In this document: positions 1 through 7,790 of the stretch, piece after piece
Position numbering within the stretch: the first letter of the stretch is position 1
Layout: each line of letters starts with the position of its first letter
Assembly (NCBI RefSeq): GCF_900114545.1
Contig: NZ_FOTI01000014.1
Location: 11,098-66,090 of the forward strand
DNA from: Halanaerobium salsuginis
Lineage (GTDB): Bacteria > Bacillota > Halanaerobiia > Halanaerobiales > Halanaerobiaceae
Length of the DNA: 54,993 nucleotides
Direction of reading: 5' to 3'
Made by a program: the position numbers and the translations under genes
Notes under the pieces: model-generated
What the model was told of the DNA's origin: nothing
The model's database searches: none
What the model saw: the letters and a program-made list of their open reading frames with translations, nothing else

Positions 1-129
<129 letters not shown>

Positions 130-210
130 TATAAATAACTAATAATATACTAATAACTAATTATTTTTTTCTTAACAATTGCAATTAATTTTGCAATACC
201 CCTATTTGTA

Positions 211-240
211 AAATTAGCTCCCTTTAAAGGGAGCTAATTT
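211..240. terminator. Bidirectional terminator between the PII gene and nifV-omega
   Basis: A perfect 30-base palindrome has arms AAATTAGCTCCCTTT and AAAGGGAGCTAATTT. A T-run follows on both strands because the outer arm bases are A/T. It sits between two convergent genes. The nifV-omega stop codon lies inside the palindrome. Confidence 0.85.
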
Positions 241-1039
241 TTTGCGTTGTCTGTTTAATTATTTCAGTCAACCTGGCAGCTATTTGCTGATCAAAAGTAA
301 AATCTATTTTATAAAAATAATTTAAAGCTTTAATTAATTCAAAAAGATTAGTATTGCCAGCTCTTTCTCCAATACCGTTAATTGTAGCACTAATAAATTC
401 TATTCCAGCCTGAAAAGAGCTTAAACTATTGGCTACTGCCAGGCCAAAATCATTATGAGCATGAAATTCGATTGCAATAGCTAATTGACTGCTTAAGTAA
501 GTAAGTTTGGAAAGTGTTCTTGCTGGAGTTAAAACCCCAACTGTATCAGCATACCTAAATCTAGCTGCTCCAGCTTGTTCAGCAGTTCGGGCAAATTCTA
601 CTAAAAATCCAGGGTCCGCCCGGGAAGCATCTTCTGCACCAACCGAAACCTCTGCTCCTGCCTGGACAGCAAATTTAACAGCCGACTCCATTTCTGCTAA
701 TATCTGATCTTTGCTTTTTTGTAGTTTTTGACTTAAATGAAGCTCTGATACAGGAGCTGATAAATGAAGATTAGTAGCACCACAAGATAAAGAAGCTTCA
801 ATATCTGACTTTTTAATTCTATTCCAGACTAGAAGTTCAGCTTTTAAATTTAATGAGATTAATTCCTTAATTACCGAGCTTTCTACTGCTCCCATAATTG
901 GAATACCCGCTTCGATCACTGTAATTCCTAACTTATCCAGCAAAATAGCTAATTCAATCTTTTCTGCTTTAGAAAAGACAACTCCGGGAGTTTGTTCTCC
1001 ATCCCGGAGTGTTGTATCGACAATTTTTATTTTTTTCAT
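224..1039 (-). CDS. nifV-omega: Homocitrate synthase, N-terminal catalytic half (NifV-omega type)
   Basis: Homocitrate synthase condenses acetyl-CoA with 2-oxoglutarate to make homocitrate, the organic ligand of FeMo-co. This 271-residue protein has the DTTLRDGEQ motif at about residues 8-16, the FHAHNDFG metal-binding segment near 192-199 and the NGIGERAGN motif near 220. It covers only the TIM-barrel domain and stops where a full NifV (about 380 residues) would continue into its C-terminal domain. Clostridium pasteurianum is known to split NifV into omega and alpha genes next to modA-modB, and the position after modB fits that. Here the partner half lies more than 11 kb away, upstream of nifH. 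It is the last gene of the nif run. The split-type assignment is strong; activity of this half alone is doubtful. Confidence 0.85.
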   Translation of the reverse strand: MKKIKIVDTTLRDGEQTPGVVFSKAEKIELAILLDKLGITVIEAGIPIMGAVESSVIKELISLNLKAELLVWNRIKKSDIEASLSCGATNLHLSAPVSELHLSQKLQKSKDQILAEMESAVKFAVQAGAEVSVGAEDASRADPGFLVEFARTAEQAGAARFRYADTVGVLTPARTLSKLTYLSSQLAIAIEFHAHNDFGLAVANSLSSFQAGIEFISATINGIGERAGNTNLFELIKALNYFYKIDFTFDQQIAARLTEIIKQTTQKISSL

Positions 1040-1101
1040 TTAATTTACTCGCTCCTCAAATATTTACTTAAATTAAATAAGTTTAAACTTCACTAAAAAT
1101 A

Positions 1102-1980
1102 TTAATCACTATTTAACTTTAGTTCTAGAATAATTAAAGGAATCGCAAAAGTCATAATTAAAACAACTGCCAGTGCTATTGACTGACCTAAATCTTTCTG
1201 AGCCATTGTATAAATTGCAGTTGATAGAGTTTGCGTTTTACCAGACAGATTACCAGCAAACATCATTGTTGCTCCAAATTCACCGGCAGCCCTTAAACAG
1301 GCCATAATAATTCCAGTTAGCAGTGGTTTAATACTTAAAGGCAAAAATATCTTAAATAAAATATCTTTTTCTTCTGCTCCAAAGACCATTGCTGCTTCTT
1401 TTACTTCACCATCAATAGCCTCAAAACCATTTTTTAGTGATTGAGTAAATAAAGGCAGCATTACAAAAACCTGTACAATTACCAGAGCCGCAAAACTAAA
1501 CGGTAAATTTAAATTTAATCCATTAATGATATTGCTTAATATTCCCCGATTACCAAAGGTTAATAACATAGCCAGTCCAGCAACAGTAGGTGGCATAACT
1601 AATGGAATTTTAATAAACATATTAACAATCTTATTAATTTTACTACCATTCTGACTGACAACATAACTAAATGGCACACCAACAAAAATTGTTATTATTA
1701 TTGAAACTAAGATAGAAAATAGGGATACCTTAATTGCCCGCAGTGTATTTAAGTTATCAACAGTTCGAGCCAAATCAGCGGGGGAAGTGCTTAAGAATAA
1801 AGAAGCAATAATTAAGCACATAAAAACTACATTTAAGCTGGCCAGAAAAAAAAGCAAAGACCTTGTTAAATCAAAGCTAAAATCAAAACGATTGCGAAAA
1901 TAAGCAAGCAAACTATCTTTTAATTCAATATCTGGTGAAATAATTCTCTGATTTTGTTTTGGACCAGCATCATTTCCCAT
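1102..1980 (-). CDS. modB: Molybdate ABC transporter permease
   Basis: This is the membrane channel of a molybdate uptake system. The protein has about six hydrophobic segments, the ModB-type segment IPLVMPPTVAG, an EAA loop (AAMVFGAEEKDILFKIFLPLS region) for contact with the ATPase, and GEFGATMMFAGN, all typical of ModB. The chosen ATG follows the modA stop by one base, which suggests translational coupling. An in-frame ATG at 2016 that overlaps modA would add 12 residues, and neither start has a strong SD. The gene sits between modA and nifV-omega in the nif run, which fits molybdenum supply for FeMo-co. No modC ATPase gene lies in the window, so the ATPase must be encoded elsewhere. Confidence 0.88.
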   Translation of the reverse strand: MGNDAGPKQNQRIISPDIELKDSLLAYFRNRFDFSFDLTRSLLFFLASLNVVFMCLIIASLFLSTSPADLARTVDNLNTLRAIKVSLFSILVSIIITIFVGVPFSYVVSQNGSKINKIVNMFIKIPLVMPPTVAGLAMLLTFGNRGILSNIINGLNLNLPFSFAALVIVQVFVMLPLFTQSLKNGFEAIDGEVKEAAMVFGAEEKDILFKIFLPLSIKPLLTGIIMACLRAAGEFGATMMFAGNLSGKTQTLSTAIYTMAQKDLGQSIALAVVLIMTFAIPLIILELKLNSD

Positions 1981-1981
1981 T

Positions 1982-2791
1982 TTAATCACTATCCATTCCT
2001 GGCCTGCTAAAGCCATATTTAACTAAAATATTAATCCCCTCATCAGAATGGATATAATCAATGAATTGTTGAGCAGCTTTTTTATTTTGACTTGATTTAA
2101 GCAAAGCAATTGGATATGAAGCAATTATGTTGTATTTATCAGCTATCTTTAACATTGTAACTTTCTTTTTAGTTGTAGGAGTTAAATCAGTTTGATAAAC
2201 TACTCCTGCATCAGCCTCTCCTAAATAAACCTTATTAACAACACTTTTAACATCAAGTTCTTTTGAAACTACATTTCCCATAAACTCAGCTTTAAAGTTT
2301 TCTCCCAGATCAGGATTACTATTTTCTTTAGTCAGCATCTTGATCGTATAACCTCCAACGGGAACTGATTCATCAGCAATTACTATTTTGATATCTCCAG
2401 CAGTAAGATCAGCTATTTTAGCAATCTTATCACTTGCTTTACTAACTGCAATTATTAACTTGTTTTTAGCAAAAATAGCCGGTTCAATTACCATTTCAGC
2501 TTCTTCTAGCTGGTTCATATACTTAATATTTGCTGAAGCAAATATATCAGCATTGACACCTAATTTAATCTGACTATATAAAGCCTGACTGCCAGCAAAA
2601 TTACATTCTACTATAATTCCAGTTTTTTCAGTGAAAGTCTGCGCTAATTCTGTAAAAACTTCAGTTAAACTAGCTGCTGCCATAACACGAACTGGTTCCT
2701 CTGCCTGTACATAATTATAGCCTAAAAAAATAACCATTAATAAGAGAACTATTCCCAGAAAAAATACTTTTGGCATTAATCTTTTATACAT
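1982..2791 (-). CDS. modA: Molybdate ABC transporter substrate-binding protein
   Basis: This secreted or periplasmic protein captures molybdate or tungstate for ModB. It starts with a signal peptide (basic MYKRLMPK, then a hydrophobic core of about 18 residues ending near YVQA). The mature part begins RVMAAASLTEVF, the usual ModA anion-binding start, and continues with CNFAGSQALYSQIKLGVNADIFASA. Its 269 residues match the family length. An AGGTGAT ribosome site lies 8 bases before the ATG. It follows the [2Fe-2S] ferredoxin gene and precedes modB. There is no lipobox cysteine, so in a cell with an outer membrane it is probably a soluble periplasmic protein. Confidence 0.9.
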   Translation of the reverse strand: MYKRLMPKVFFLGIVLLLMVIFLGYNYVQAEEPVRVMAAASLTEVFTELAQTFTEKTGIIVECNFAGSQALYSQIKLGVNADIFASANIKYMNQLEEAEMVIEPAIFAKNKLIIAVSKASDKIAKIADLTAGDIKIVIADESVPVGGYTIKMLTKENSNPDLGENFKAEFMGNVVSKELDVKSVVNKVYLGEADAGVVYQTDLTPTTKKKVTMLKIADKYNIIASYPIALLKSSQNKKAAQQFIDYIHSDEGINILVKYGFSRPGMDSD

Positions 2792-2810
2792 AATTTATCA
2801 CCTATTTTCG

Positions 2811-3119
2811 CTATATTTCTAATCTACTAACAATCTGATCATTAAGTAAATGTGAGTTTACTATTTCTGCTGCATCCTCAGGAGTTACTCCTCCATACCA
2901 AATAGCATCAGGATAAATAATTACAATTGGTCCTTGATTACAAATCCCTAAACAACCAGTATTAGTAATTATTACCTCTGAACTCAAATCTTGTTCCTGA
3001 ACTTCCCGCATCAGGTTTTGAATTAATCTTATTGAATCTTTCTTTTCGCAGAATCCTCTCTGCTGGCCGTTAATACGGGAACTGCTGCAGACAAAAACAT
3101 GTTTTTTAGGTTTATTCAT
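2811..3119 (-). CDS. Thioredoxin-like [2Fe-2S] ferredoxin linked to nitrogenase
   Basis: The 102-residue protein has cysteines at positions 11, 24, 56 and 60. These match the ligand positions and the length of the well-studied C. pasteurianum [2Fe-2S] ferredoxin as I recall them. That protein has a thioredoxin-like fold and is reported to interact with the MoFe protein. The context TNTGCLGICNQGP supplies the last two ligands. It sits directly between nifB and modA in a single-strand run, so a role in electron supply to nitrogenase or in cofactor assembly is likely. What its in vivo partner is remains an inference from position. Confidence 0.85.
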   Translation of the reverse strand: MNKPKKHVFVCSSSRINGQQRGFCEKKDSIRLIQNLMREVQEQDLSSEVIITNTGCLGICNQGPIVIIYPDAIWYGGVTPEDAAEIVNSHLLNDQIVSRLEI

Positions 3120-3178
3120 TACTCTCTACTCCTTACTCATTTTAATAAATTATTTAAATAAAGTTTAATTTTCTGCTT

Positions 3179-4525
3179 TTATACAGGTTGAACTGTTAAA
3201 CCATCAGTTTGATTTAAATTAACATTTTCTGATATTGATCTGCTTTCAGCCATAATTTTCTGATTTGCATAATTAATGGCTGCTGTAATCTTATCGTAAA
3301 CCATGACTGATTTAATATTATGATCAGCTAATTTGCGCTGGGGAATAGCCCCAATCCTCACTGATAATACAGCCTTACAGTCACTAATAACTTTGATAGT
3401 TCGGGCTAACTGATCTTCCTGATCAACACATTCTTTGTCAGTACAGTACTGGGCAACATTTCTCTGCTCTACTAACTCTACTTCTTCTCCACCCAGAATT
3501 CGATAAATATAAAATTTCTTTGCCTGACCAAAATGAAGATCAACAATCTTCCCAGAACTAGAAGCAACAGCAACCAAAACTGGTTCAGATTCTAGATAAT
3601 AAGTTCCTCTCAATATTTTTTGATCATCTTCTTTTAAACGAGATAAACCAGCCTTACTTGCTGCTTCTAATTGTTCTTCTTCCTGTTTAAATTCAAGTGA
3701 TCTATCTTTACTTAGACAGCCAACTGCATCAGAACGGCACTGCTGGCAGTGATACATCTGCTTTAGATTAGCTTCACACTTACCTCTTAAATAATCAAGC
3801 TCTACTTTACTGGTTAAAGGTAAATCAGCAAAAGGAGTACCTGCTACTGGAATTAGCGGCATAATATTAGTCATATAGGCGCCTGCCTGTTTTACAGTTT
3901 TAACAATATCTTCAATATGATTTTCATTAATCCCTTTTAATAATACAATATTAACTTTACAGATAACACCATGCTCTGCTAAATATTTAAGCCCTATTAA
4001 TTGATTTTTCAGCAAAACTGCAGCTCCTGTTTCTCCACTAAGGGTCTGGCCCCGATAATTAACTCTTTCATAAATTTGAGCTCCAATTTTAGGTTCAACA
4101 GCATTAATAGTTATTGTCACATGACTAATGCCCAGCTCAACTAATTCTGCTTGATATTTAGGCAGCAGTAGTCCGTTTGTAGAAAGGCAAAAAGTTAGAT
4201 CAGGATCTTCATTTTTAATTAAGGAAAGAGATCTTTTAGTTGAATCAAAACTAGCCAGTGCATCTCCAGGGCCAGCAACTCCGACAACCTGTAGTCGATC
4301 AACTTTAGATTTCACCAACTTAAACCGAGCTAGAGCTTCCTCCGGGCTGAGCAGTTTACTGGTTACTCCTGGCCTTGTTTCATGGACACAGTCATATTTG
4401 CGATTACAGTAATTACAACTAATATTACATTTTTCTGCAACCGGAATATGCATGCGAGCATATTGATGAGCAGATTTGCTATAACAGGGATGTGTTTCTG
4501 TTTTTATTTTATTGCTTTCCTTCAT
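3179..4525 (-). CDS. nifB: FeMo-cofactor biosynthesis radical SAM protein NifB with C-terminal NifX-like domain
   Basis: NifB fuses two [4Fe-4S] clusters and inserts carbide and sulfide to make NifB-co, the precursor of FeMo-co. The radical SAM cysteines are C33, C37 and C40 (CNISCNYC). The upstream HPC at 12-14 gives one of the extra cluster ligands. The C-terminal part from about residue 310 begins VAVASSSGKIVDLHFG and is a NifX/NafY-type cofactor-binding domain, so this is the two-domain form (448 residues). The ATG overlaps the nifN stop by one base (TAATG), which couples translation. In C. pasteurianum nifN and nifB are described as one fused gene; here they are separate. Confidence 0.95.
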   Translation of the reverse strand: MKESNKIKTETHPCYSKSAHQYARMHIPVAEKCNISCNYCNRKYDCVHETRPGVTSKLLSPEEALARFKLVKSKVDRLQVVGVAGPGDALASFDSTKRSLSLIKNEDPDLTFCLSTNGLLLPKYQAELVELGISHVTITINAVEPKIGAQIYERVNYRGQTLSGETGAAVLLKNQLIGLKYLAEHGVICKVNIVLLKGINENHIEDIVKTVKQAGAYMTNIMPLIPVAGTPFADLPLTSKVELDYLRGKCEANLKQMYHCQQCRSDAVGCLSKDRSLEFKQEEEQLEAASKAGLSRLKEDDQKILRGTYYLESEPVLVAVASSSGKIVDLHFGQAKKFYIYRILGGEEVELVEQRNVAQYCTDKECVDQEDQLARTIKVISDCKAVLSVRIGAIPQRKLADHNIKSVMVYDKITAAINYANQKIMAESRSISENVNLNQTDGLTVQPV

Positions 4526-5958
4526 TATTGATCACCTACACTTAATTCTGCTGTCTGAAAAGATTGTTCAGTAAAAGATTCTGCTGCAATTGACTTACTT
4601 AAAGGTTGATAATATTTTTGATAAAGATTTTCTCTAAAATTATCATGCTTTAAAGCAAGCAGCTGATTAGTAATTCGATCTAACAAAGTATTTGTTCCCT
4701 GATAGCCAATATTCTGCTGTCTGGCTGCCCCAACCCGATCATGGATTGGAAAGCCAATCCTGAGTAATGGAATTCCATCTTTTTCTTCAATAAAAGCTCC
4801 ATCTGAATTACCAAGCATTAAATTAATCTTATACTCACTAATATAATTTCTTATTTCTTCAAAATCTGTATCATTCAAAATTAAACTTTGTTCTCTATTT
4901 GCTGCAGTAATTTCTCTTAATTTGTTATTAAATGTAGCAATATTTGAACCAGTAGCCATCAATATTGTTTTAACTCCATTTTCCTGACAGAGTGAGCTGA
5001 CTGCATAAACTATTTCTGGGTCACCAAAAAGTGCTGCTCTACCCTGGCCATTATATTTATGAGAATCGATCATTGTATCAATTAATCGGCCACGTTCTTC
5101 CTTTAATACAGCTGGAATTTCCCTGCCGCTAATCTCAGCTAATATATTTATTAAAAGGTCACTATTCTTTAATCCAATTGGGAGGGGCAAACGATAAACA
5201 GGAACAGCAAATTTATCTTCTAAATAAGCAGCTGCCGATAAACTACTGTCTACTAAAGCTCCTAATTCAATAGTAGCAGCCGCTTCCCCCATCTTTTTTA
5301 TAGATCGCAGTCTTGTTCCTCCAGCAGGTATTTTACTATAATCAGCAGTATAAGGAGCTGCTAGAGTTTGAGCAATATCTGGTAAAATAGTATAGTCTAA
5401 TTTAAAAAGCTCTAAAATACGTTTTAGTTCTCTAATTTCAGCTGGACTAATATTGGGAGCAATTAGATTAATCTTTTTAGTCTTATGAGCAGGCTCTTCT
5501 ACTAGCTGCTCAACGATTCTCCTCAAGCTAAGATAATATCCCTCAAATTGAGATCCTCCATAACCAGGTGTAGAAACTGTAACTAAAGCTAAACTACCAA
5601 GTTCATTATTCTGCTTGAAATCTGCTACAATACGTCTAATATCTTCGCCGATTGTTTCAGCCAGACAAGTTGTCACAATACCAATCACTCCAGGGGAATA
5701 CAACTCAATTAAGTTTTTAAGTCCCTGTTTCAAATTATCTTCTCCTCCATAAACGGTACCCTGTTCGTCAATGGAAGAGGATGCTATATCAATTGGTTCT
5801 TCATAGTGAGTTGACATATGCCGTCTCATGTAAGTACTACACCCCTGTGAGCCATGCATTAACAACATACTATTTTCTATACCTTTAAAAGCAATTGCAG
5901 CTCCAATTGGCATACACATTTTACAGGGATTAACATTCAGTTTTTTTAATTCACTCAT
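4525..5958 (-). CDS. nifN: FeMo-cofactor scaffold subunit NifN
   Basis: NifN pairs with NifE to form the scaffold on which NifB-co matures into FeMo-co. It resembles NifK: NPCKMCMPIGAAIAF, then HGSQGCSTYMRRH and TTCLAETIGEDIRR. The start is set at the ATG at 5958 because a GGGAG ribosome site lies 8 bases before it. The longer frame would begin at a TTG that overlaps that site. It overlaps the nifE stop by 8 bases and nifB by 1 base, so nifE-nifN-nifB are translationally coupled. The predicted length is 477 residues, slightly longer than most NifN proteins. Confidence 0.93.
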   Translation of the reverse strand: MSELKKLNVNPCKMCMPIGAAIAFKGIENSMLLMHGSQGCSTYMRRHMSTHYEEPIDIASSSIDEQGTVYGGEDNLKQGLKNLIELYSPGVIGIVTTCLAETIGEDIRRIVADFKQNNELGSLALVTVSTPGYGGSQFEGYYLSLRRIVEQLVEEPAHKTKKINLIAPNISPAEIRELKRILELFKLDYTILPDIAQTLAAPYTADYSKIPAGGTRLRSIKKMGEAAATIELGALVDSSLSAAAYLEDKFAVPVYRLPLPIGLKNSDLLINILAEISGREIPAVLKEERGRLIDTMIDSHKYNGQGRAALFGDPEIVYAVSSLCQENGVKTILMATGSNIATFNNKLREITAANREQSLILNDTDFEEIRNYISEYKINLMLGNSDGAFIEEKDGIPLLRIGFPIHDRVGAARQQNIGYQGTNTLLDRITNQLLALKHDNFRENLYQKYYQPLSKSIAAESFTEQSFQTAELSVGDQ

Positions 5959-7579
5959 TTTTACCACTCCCAATTACTGACCAGATTGGACTGTTTATTG
6001 TGAGGTCAAGTTCTTTAGCTAAATTTATTACCCCTTCAAAACCAACTAAAGGATCTTTACGCTCATGATTATGATCAAAAAAAGCTAGTCCCATCTTATA
6101 GGCCAGTGCTCGATCTTTAACCCCTCCGACCAGTACATCAGCTCCTTTTTGGCGCATAAATTCTTCTAATTCAGATGGATTAGCATCATCCAGAATAATA
6201 GTCCCGGGATCAGTTAATTTCTCTAACTTCTGGTAATCTGCCGCTTTACCATTTTGAGTACCTACCATAACAGTTTTCATTCCAAGCTGATTAAATTGTT
6301 TTACCAGTGAAATTGCCTTAAAAGCACCCCCAACATAAATAGCTGCTTTTTTTCCAGCTAAATAACTTTTATAAACTTTTAATTTAGCCAGAACAGGGGG
6401 GAGTTTCCGGGCAATTAAACGTTCTACATTTTCAATAATTTCAGGATCTTTCAGCTGAGCAGCAATTCTGCGCAGTGATTCTAAACTATCTTGCAGTCCT
6501 AAAAAAGATATTTCTAAAAAAGGAATGCCAAATTCCTCTTTCATTCTCCGGGCCAGATATTTCATTGAACCAGCACACTGAACTATATTTAAATCAGCTG
6601 TAGGTGCTCGTCTAATATCATCAATACCGGCATCACCAGTAAAACCAGCTACAACTTCAATTCCTACTTCTTGTAAATAACTTTTTATAATCCATCCTTC
6701 TGCTGCTAGATTATAGTCACCTAACAAATTTAATTTCTTACGAGTTTTACTTCGCTGCTTTTGTTTTATTAGTCGCCGGGCCTGTTTTAGATTTTCATAA
6801 CTATTAATTCCAGAGCTAGTTTGAATCTCACTTAAATGATTTAGTTTTTTAACCAATGCATTTATTTTAGCTTTGCGGGTATCAGATTGACTAAACTTAA
6901 CTTCTGCTTGCCCATTAGCTTTATTTTCTTTATTTGACTGTTCCATAATTGCAGCTTGCTGCTTAAAAACATTTTTTCCACCTATTTTTTTGGTTCTACT
7001 ACTCTGCTGCTCACTACTTTTTTCTTTAAAGTCTTCCATTAAATTTAATAATGCTTCACAGGCTGCTTTATAGCCTTTTGACTTAGTCCCAGAAAAACCA
7101 GATGACTCAACTGGAATCACTCTAATTCCATATTTCTCCTCTGCTCTTCTAGCTACTGCCTTTAAATCATCACCAATTACACCTACTACACAGGTAGAAT
7201 AAATAAAAATAACTTCCGGTTGATAATTATCATTTTCAATTAACTCTGTAATTATTGTCGTTAGTTTTTTTTCTCCACCAAAAACAATATCTTTCTCTCT
7301 CAAGTCAGTTGAAAAACTAGTTCTAAAAATATCAGAACCTGAGGTTAAACTACCTCTAATATCCCAGGTATAGCTTGCACAGCCAATTGGGCCATGGACA
7401 AGATGATAAGCATCTTTAACTGGATTTAATACAACTCTAGCTCCTGAGTAGACACAGGCCCGCTGACTGACAGCTCCGGCCAGACTTTGTTGATCACATT
7501 TTATTTGTTGATTACTGCCTTTAGTCATAATAAAATCTTCTCTGGCTTTAAGTGTTTTAGTTTCAATTGAATTTTTCAT
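5951..7579 (-). CDS. nifE: FeMo-cofactor scaffold subunit NifE with an internal extension
   Basis: NifE is the alpha-like subunit of the NifEN scaffold. The cysteines are in RACVYSGAR, GPIGCASYTW and STCVVGVIGDD, and a cofactor-end cysteine is in NIVQCAGSMKYLARRM. The start is the ATG at 7579: GGAGGTG lies 6 bases before it, while the in-frame ATG at 7594 overlaps the ribosome site. The protein has 542 residues against the usual 450-475. The excess is a Lys/Gln/Ser/Glu-rich, low-complexity stretch between about residues 185 and 280, inserted after ACEALLNLM and before LNLLGDYNLAAEGW, where other NifE proteins have a short linker. The frame stays open through it, so it is an insertion and not a frameshift. 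Confidence 0.93.
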   Translation of the reverse strand: MKNSIETKTLKAREDFIMTKGSNQQIKCDQQSLAGAVSQRACVYSGARVVLNPVKDAYHLVHGPIGCASYTWDIRGSLTSGSDIFRTSFSTDLREKDIVFGGEKKLTTIITELIENDNYQPEVIFIYSTCVVGVIGDDLKAVARRAEEKYGIRVIPVESSGFSGTKSKGYKAACEALLNLMEDFKEKSSEQQSSRTKKIGGKNVFKQQAAIMEQSNKENKANGQAEVKFSQSDTRKAKINALVKKLNHLSEIQTSSGINSYENLKQARRLIKQKQRSKTRKKLNLLGDYNLAAEGWIIKSYLQEVGIEVVAGFTGDAGIDDIRRAPTADLNIVQCAGSMKYLARRMKEEFGIPFLEISFLGLQDSLESLRRIAAQLKDPEIIENVERLIARKLPPVLAKLKVYKSYLAGKKAAIYVGGAFKAISLVKQFNQLGMKTVMVGTQNGKAADYQKLEKLTDPGTIILDDANPSELEEFMRQKGADVLVGGVKDRALAYKMGLAFFDHNHERKDPLVGFEGVINLAKELDLTINSPIWSVIGSGKNE

Positions 7580-7605
7580 GGTTTTCACCTCCATAAAATA
7601 AAAAG

Positions 7606-7687
7606 TTAGCCCACCTGTTTATTAAAAGTTATCACAACCTAACACTGGTCTCTCTACTAATGATATGCTTAAAAACAGGTGAGCTAA
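7606..7687 (-). promoter_or_regulatory. Long stem between nifK and nifE, possible attenuator or processing site
   Basis: Within the 211-base gap between nifK and nifE, TTAGCCCACCTGTTT (7606-7620) and AAACAGGTGAGCTAA (7673-7687) pair over 15 positions with a single G-U. The loop is about 52 bases and contains a small inner GUUA/UAAC pairing. In the nifE direction the stem is followed at once by ACTTTTTATTTTA and then by the nifE ribosome site. This looks like a leaky terminator or RNA-processing stem lowering nifEN expression relative to nifHDK. The function is inferred. Confidence 0.55.
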
Positions 7688-7790
7688 ATATAATTACTAT
7701 ACTACTGCCTAAAAATAATTTAGTAAAAATTAATCATTCAATTAGAACAGTTTTATAGTGATTTCTTATTTAAAATATAATTAAATTAAT

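Noticed and set aside
507-707. Plus-strand open frame inside nifV-omega
   Set aside because: It is antisense to a conserved enzyme gene, with no ribosome site and a composition that mirrors the opposite codons.
5951-7579. A frameshift or fusion as the cause of the long NifE
   Set aside because: The frame is continuous and the homologous segments on both sides are in the same frame, so an in-frame extension is the simpler reading.
7580-7790. Molybdenum-cofactor riboswitch upstream of nifE
   Set aside because: The element shows one long stem with a simple loop; I could not find the multi-stem layout expected for that riboswitch, so only a possible attenuator is reported.
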